Source: Plumapathes pennacea (taxonomy: Eukaryota; Cnidaria; Anthozoa; Antipatharia; Myriopathidae). From it: DNA of 64,000 nucleotides. The stretch lies in assembly GCA_964036295.1 (NCBI GenBank), contig OZ038464.1, positions 5,311,001 through 5,375,000 of the forward strand, given 5' to 3'. The first letter of the stretch is position 1. Each line of letters begins with the position of its first letter. The position numbers were made by a program, and so were the translations under genes. The notes under the pieces were generated by a model that had not been told where the DNA came from, did no database searches, and saw only the letters and a list, made by a program, of their open reading frames with translations. Shown here in pieces: positions 59,401 through 64,000 of this stretch.

Positions 59401-62020
59401 CTGAAGTCGTTCTCTTCTTGTACGCCACAAACCTTATGTGCTTTCTCTCTAACAACGTCAAGAGTTGTAAAGCGTGTATTTTGCACGCTCTTCAAGATTG
59501 TCTCAAGGCGCAGCCAACTTAAAATAAAACCACGTTGAAATAATAATTGGCATCAAAAAATACAGCATGTACAACAAAAATACTATTCTGTGCTACACTA
59601 TTTTCAACACACGAGCCAAAGCAACCGATACCAATCACAGATCGTTATTCTACACGCCGTTTTTGGCTGACCATTTGCAACAATAGATCACGTTCAAGAC
59701 AAATTCAAAGACATAACTTGACAACAAATAGCTGATTTACAATTTTTAACCAAATTATAATTAATTATAACTATTTGTAGCTCATAGCTTGTCACAATTT
59801 ACGCTCTTAATAACAATAAGGTGTAATATATAACACAAAAATGATATCATATAAAACATACAAACATTGGAACCTCCCTGAGCGACCACCACTCTTTAGC
59901 GACCACTTACCAAATGATACATTGGTTCCTCAGTCAAATTACTATTGTGTAACCTCTCGAAAGCGACCGCGACCAACTTTGAGGTTTACCGTTTTTCTAT
60001 TTTATTTTTACCTCTGGTAAACGACCACTCTGTGCTCCCAAAGAGCAATTTTCTGCCCAAGTCGCTCACAAGAAGTAGTCGCTTACGGTAATTTCTCACC
60101 ATGGGAGGCCTAAATGAGATCAATCTTTGAGCCACAACCATTGTCAAATAATGCAGTTTTAGTGCGTGAATAACACTTTCAGTATTAAGAAATCAACCTT
60201 GTGTCATGCTGCAAATTACATTACAAATTTTAGTGTTTTGTCCGGTCCGGTTTTTGCAAGAAAGTCAGTCCTTAAGGTTCTATTGTATACAATTCTAACT
60301 CAGTTAAAAAATAACAGCTATGAATATAATAAGAATAAATATAAAATGTTAATAAAATGTTCGTATACCGTGTGGCATGAAATTTTCGCGGGAGTTCATT
60401 TTCCCGAATTTCGCGGGTTTTCCGACGATTCGCGAAAATTAAATCCCGCGGAAAAAAAAAAATCCGCGAAAATTTACTCCATGTGTTTATGAAATTCGTC
60501 AAGCGCTATATGTTAAGGGTTTTACAGGCCACCTACCGTGTACATTGTTTTAAGTTAGAGATTAATAAACAAGACGTTAAGAAAAAGTGAAACCCCTTGT
60601 TGCTATGTACCAGTACCGAACGTGAAATGCCGGACAGAAATTCCCTGAGGTTTGCGAAAATTTGTTCCCAACAGTAAAGTCTTAAATCCAAATTCACGAA
60701 AAAAGTTTTCCGCGAAATGCAAAAAATCGGCAATCCGCGAAATAAAACTCCCGCGAAAATTTCATGCTACACGGTAAAGCAGAATAACATCAAAATCAGC
60801 CAAGAAATAGGAAGAACTCACTTGACAGGAAATAACTCCTTCATATGAGGCAGTTCCCGTGCTGTTTCAATTACTGCTGGCCGCAGTTTCTTGACCTCCT
60901 CATCTTCGCCTTCCTGACTTCCAGATCTTGTGTTGTTCACTGTGAAGATTTTACCCACCACGTGCTTCTGATAAGACTTGCCTTCCAAGTTAGGCAAAAT
61001 TTCCATGGCAACTTGTCTTGGTCTGCTGCATTTGTCAGCGTGAGTACACACAAGAAACACTGGTGGAAGCTTTGACGAAAGATGTTCTGACTCACTACCT
61101 GGTGATTCTGAATGAGAGCTGAATGAATGGATTGATGAAAGCCAGTAATGGATATAATCCATGTTGGTCGTCTCACACTTTGTGTCTGTTACAGTACGTT
61201 CATACATGTCACACTTCACCATAGCTACTGCCTTGTCATCAAGTTTTTGAGTGAGGTCATGAGTCAAGATATAAATGGCAATTCTTGACAGGAACAGCAT
61301 ATGGGTGGTATAGAAGACTGACTGACCGGCAAAGTCCCACAGAACAAGTTCGATGTCATCGTCTGTTTCGATGGTTTCCTCATCAGAGACCACTCTTTGA
61401 AGAATTTCCTTTGGAATAGTCACAATATTCTCTAAACTTTTCGTTTGCGGAAACTTGGGAGCTTCCTCTGACCTACTTTCTGGAAAAGAGGGAACGTCCT
61501 CTGGTGTACTTTCTGGCAAAGTGGAATCTTCCCCAAGTGTGCTTTGGTCAGAGTCTGGGGCTGTAGATGCGTTCAAGAATTTACTTGAACCAGATACAGC
61601 ATGGTCTATTTGCTGCGCGTCGAATGATGCTGATTCGTCAATCTGTGGCTCATCACTTTGTGCATCGGTTTCGTCTGTTACCTCCTCGGAACTGTCCTTG
61701 CTAAGAATTCTCCGCATATAACTAGCAGTGACATCATCAATCTTTCTTTCTAATGGCTTCACGTCAAGGGATTCTCCACTTTCTCTAGGTCTCCAAACTT
61801 CAGTCGTTGATTGGAAAAGTGATGGATCAACTTCAATTCCTTGAGTACTATCTTCCTCTGGGTCAAACCTTTCCCCTTTTAACGACTTTTTCAAGCTGGT
61901 CTTGCCAGACCTGTCCTGACCAACGATCATGACCGGTACACGGCGGTCGTGCGTTTTGCCGTCTTTCAGTGCTTTGCGATAAGCTCTGAGAGCTTCGGGG
62001 CCGCGAGCCACAATCTCCAT
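53422..62020 (-). CDS. Roc-COR-Death domain protein (ROCO family, six exons)
   Basis: Exons (minus strand): 62020-60822, 59517-59079, 57205-56874, 55075-54751, 54152-54104, 53693-53422 (stop). All are GT-AG with matching phases, giving 871 residues from ATG 62018-62020. Residues 28-400 are a Roc GTPase: P-loop GQDRSGKT (34-41), DFAGQ (229-233), THAD (326-329). A Ser/Asp/Glu/Pro-rich insert (about 75-210) separates the first two motifs. COR follows (LVVLDRQWLINVFKKVITVQ; later FADQYLPFGLFSRLVIRC). Exon 4 is cysteine-rich (CVECPVCSKGG, HHVPGCKRDQC). The last ~90 residues resemble a Death domain (WQPLGRRLGVRQATIENI ... LKSWRNKG). DAPK1 and MFHAS1 are the nearest known designs; they act in cell-death and inflammatory signalling. 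An acceptor just before the ATG (CACAG|TTCCAATGG) would also allow upstream exons beyond the window. Confidence 0.85.
53701..53733. repeat. Poly-A run next to the last ROCO splice acceptor
   Basis: On the minus strand this is a T tract ending in CATTGGCAG, so it serves as the polypyrimidine tract of the last intron. Its length may be uncertain in the assembly. Confidence 0.7.
53966..53992. repeat. Poly-C run in a ROCO intron
   Basis: About 25 uninterrupted C bases. Same type of tract as at 3792, 12949, 26830 and 63850. Confidence 0.9.
55268..56280 (+). mobile_element. Non-autonomous retroelement-like repeat, copy 2 (in a ROCO intron)
   Basis: Matches 13366-14115 (AGTTGGGTCGAGACCAGAA, CACACAGTATAGAGAACTTG, TAAAGGTTGAGCGA, GTATTTCGTGTC, GGATGGGATGCAGTTAACTT). 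It has an extra segment at about 55505-55650 and 55690-55890. The 3' ~130 bases match the LINE tail at 9050-9165. It is followed by an A-rich stretch (56286-56310), as expected after target-primed insertion. Confidence 0.65.
57660..59050. repeat. Repeat-filled ROCO intron (several dispersed families)
   Basis: 57665-57700 resembles 37930-37975. 58005-58110 and 58225-58335 are two tandem copies of the repeat found inverted at 26205-26312. 58758-58935 matches 38857-39050. The minus-strand frame of COR exon 2 runs on into this intron past its GTATT donor and should not be read as coding. Confidence 0.6.
59860..60115. repeat. GAGCGACCACC-type dispersed repeat in a ROCO intron
   Basis: GAACCTCCCTGAGCGACCAC, AGCGACCACTTACC, GAAAGCGACCGCGACC and AAACGACCACTCTG recur within 250 bases and match fragments at 10620-10720 in inverse sense. 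Non-coding. Confidence 0.6.
60368..60774. mobile_element. MITE with TA target duplication in a ROCO intron
   Basis: CCGTGTGGCATGAAATTTTC at 60368 is inverted at the right (GAAAATTTCATGCTACACGG, ending 60774), continuing through GCGGGAGTT. TA lies on both sides. Internal TTCGCGGG/CCGCGAAA words repeat in both orientations. A TA duplication suggests the Tc1/mariner type, which is inference. Confidence 0.8.
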
Positions 62021-62040
62021 TGGAACTGTGCAATAAAATG

Positions 62041-62536
62041 ATTTTAGTTATGTAGCAGAGTTTGTTCTAATATTACTATTACTATTTCTAACCTTGATTC
62101 GGAAACTTATCAAAGTATAGCTATCATTAAATAATTTATTTTAGAATTTGCTTCAAGCTAGTCGATGTAGTCTACCTAAAAATATTACACAAATATACCA
62201 GTAATGTATACCACCATGCCGTCAATGTTGCGCACAAAAGTTAGACAAATCCGACGACTTGCGAGGCCGGCCCCAGGCCTCGGAGTTTCAAACGCACCAG
62301 AAAAGGAGGCACTGGCACAGTCTATTCTGTTGTCCAGCACAAGCCATTGTGGTCAATTCAAAATGTTAAGCGCAAGACATTATGGTATAATTAGGCAGTC
62401 AATTGCAGTCTAGTGAATCAGGATTTTTTTCCCAACTACAATATCGTTGTCAAGAATATGAAATGCTGCTTCGCTCGCCGCGTAGCAATTATTGAAATTG
62501 TATATAGTTATCGGCACACATATTATTTTAATGAGA
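62041..62536. other. No gene seen upstream of the ROCO first visible exon
   Basis: If ATG 62018-62020 is the true start, the promoter lies here, but no TATA box or CpG-rich block is evident. The frame 62204-62413 has no motif. Confidence 0.35.
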
Positions 62537-64000
62537 TTATCCCCGAGCGAAGCGAGGGTAATATTTACGACGCTAATGGAGCATAGTCGCCTCATTTGAA
62601 GACTCCAAGCGTGTCGCCATCTCGAAATTGAATGTTCGTGTGTGGTGTGTGTGTGTGTGTGTGTGTGGTACGACTTTTTAGGCCAGGTGCCTAAGGCAAT
62701 GACGTAATAATCATCGATTAGCGTCTCCGCCAGTGTTTTTAAAAGATTTGAACGAAGCAATAATATTGTACGTAACTGGTTTCACGAAAATTAATTTGAA
62801 AACTGGAAAACTTGAAACAGAACGGTCTCGCGAAGCTCGTCTTCAAAAGAGAAGGGAACAGGCACGGGCAAGGCGAGATCGTGAAATGATCGAACAGCGC
62901 CAAATACGTCAAGAGAAAAGACGACAAACATGTTATAACCGGCAGCATCATGAACGGAAGCGTGCCGAAGAAACGGATCTGCAAAGGGAACAGCGCTTGA
63001 AAGAAAATTGGGAGCTTCAGACGCCGTTTTGTGTTAAACTCAGATACTTATTCAGAAAGGACAAGCAACAAAGGTTAGTCAGTGGAAATCGAACAATCAC
63101 CGTGACAAATATATTCTACCCGTATCTTGTAACTCGATCACTTCAAGAATGTATTAGAATCTGCATGCTGATCATTTTCCCTCTAAGTATTGTTTTAATA
63201 CGCTTCTGTCGCCAGTTTCGGCTACAGTATTCGCTCAGAGCAATCGGAACTTGGAGTCTTGAATTATTTAGTCAGAGGTCTTATTTTTTCTTTCAAGACT
63301 AAAACTGTAACAAATGCTGTAATCTGACATGCGGTGATTGCAGCGAGAATCGTTCACAAGCCCTCAGAAGTATGACTAGGTCTGAAGCCCGTGTATAATT
63401 TGCCCGGGGGGGGGGGGGGGGGGGTACTCAAAGGACTTTTGTACGGTGAGGCTCCGCCCGGACTGTCAACCCCTTACCCTTTAAAATACCATCCTGGGGG
63501 CAAAATCGGGACCCTTTTATATACCTCCAGTACAAATGCACCCCTTTTTTTATACCTTTGATCAGGAACGCGATATTCTTCAACAGATCATTTATTCAGT
63601 TCCTAAACTGGCTTCCCACTTTTAACAAGGCGGAGTTTCCGGTCTTCCGCCGCTTTTTTTTCCCCCGGTTTTTCCTGGCGTTTTTTGTACCCCTTTAAAA
63701 TACCAAAATCATTTCCTCACTCCATCCTTTTTATTGACCCTTTAAAATACCTAAAAAACGTCATTTTCCTATACCCTTTTTTATACCTCGATCGTAAAAA
63801 TACACCCCTTTCGGGCGGAGCCTCCCCGTATAGCCGATCATAGGGAGTACCCCCCCCCCCCCCCCCCCGGGATAATTTGAAGTAAACCGTTCAACTTTTG
63901 CTTTGATTCTGGGAGAATTTGATCGGGTTCACATACAAAACAATTCGAGCTCATTAAATATGCATGCCTGAGTCTGGAGCATGCAGTCCAGAGTAAAAAC
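62537..64000 (+). mobile_element. STPR-type mobile element, copy B (interrupted, runs off the window)
   Basis: Starts near CCCCGAGCGAAGCGAGGGTA and includes a (GT)n run at 62641-62668. The frame 62733-63302 encodes NLKTGKLETERSREARLQKR, then Arg/Glu-rich repeats of about 23 residues (REQARARRDREMIEQRQI, RRQTCYNRQHHERKRAEE), ending in REQRLKENWELQ. After about 63060 the sequence turns unrelated to the repeat and hydrophobic. STPR repeats bind DNA and occur at the start of large Helitron-like proteins; no helicase or Rep domain is seen here. The tail matches copy A (51060-51465). Confidence 0.6.
63403..63871. mobile_element. Young hAT-like element with poly-G ends and 8-bp duplication ATAATTTG
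   Basis: Starts CCCGGGG (G run to 63424) then GGTACTC, and ends GAGTAC plus a C run and CCCGGG. ATAATTTG flanks it on both sides (63395-63402 and 63872-63879). The related sequence at 51318-51345 has only one ATAATTT and no insert. GGCTCCGCCCG and CGGGCGGAGCC near each end extend the inverted repeat. Internal (T/A)CCCTTTAAAATACC words repeat. Confidence 0.9.

Overview
This window looks like nuclear DNA of an early-branching animal, most likely a cnidarian (stony coral or sea anemone). Every supported gene is split by short GT-AG introns. The gene set (a guanylate-binding-protein-like gene, a Ly6/three-finger gene, a Roc-COR-Death gene, a DUF229 gene) fits cnidarian gene families. Most of the sequence is AT-rich and packed with miniature inverted-repeat elements, LINE debris, satellites and homopolymer runs. 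There is no sign of bacterial operons, ribosome binding sites or CRISPR arrays. The species assignment is inference.

Layout: 1-124 is the last coding exon of a gene that begins outside the window. 124-3970 is transposon debris with four inverted-repeat elements. 3971-8839 (+) is the helical part of a GBP-like protein in six phase-matched exons, with no GTPase-domain exon before it in the window. 9050-10650 (-) is a broken, 5'-truncated LINE. 11546-17641 (+) is a Ly6/three-finger locus: a duplicated promoter and first-exon block (copies at 11.7 and 14.3 kb), a nearly identical 0.74 kb tandem duplication, and one three-finger exon at 17.09 kb. 18-27.3 kb is repeats, including a 2,034-bp DNA transposon (21226-23259) with 19-bp terminal inverted repeats, a GTTC target duplication and eight copies of an internal motif. 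28.4-33.0 kb holds two arrays of related repeats in opposite orientation around a 66-67 bp array. 33848-36083 (+) is a complete seven-exon SANT-domain gene of 168 residues. 36-44.8 kb is repeats, a foldback element and a tRNA-derived SINE-like piece. 44868-45975 (-) is a DUF229 (alkaline-phosphatase-like) gene fragment carrying a frameshift and an in-frame stop. 46.95-51.6 kb is satellites, a 0.34 kb repeat that switches orientation, an STPR-type element fragment and a long ATAA microsatellite. 53422-62020 (-) is a six-exon Roc-COR-Death gene (871 residues from its first ATG in the window). 62.5-64 kb is a second STPR-type element copy interrupted by a young hAT-like element; the related copy near 51.3 kb shows the empty target site.

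How the genes relate: GBP-like proteins, GPI-type Ly6 proteins and Roc-COR-Death proteins all belong to families used in innate defence or cell-death signalling, so the window may be part of an immune-rich, transposon-rich neighbourhood. They sit on both strands, kilobases apart, with separate promoters, so nothing in the sequence shows co-regulation. The Ly6 locus (duplicated first exon, stop codon before a hydrophobic tail) and the GBP gene without a G domain are the most unusual coding features. The 2 kb transposon with motif arrays and the opposed satellite arrays are the most unusual non-coding ones. Exon models were built by hand from splice signals and reading-frame continuity, without database searches.
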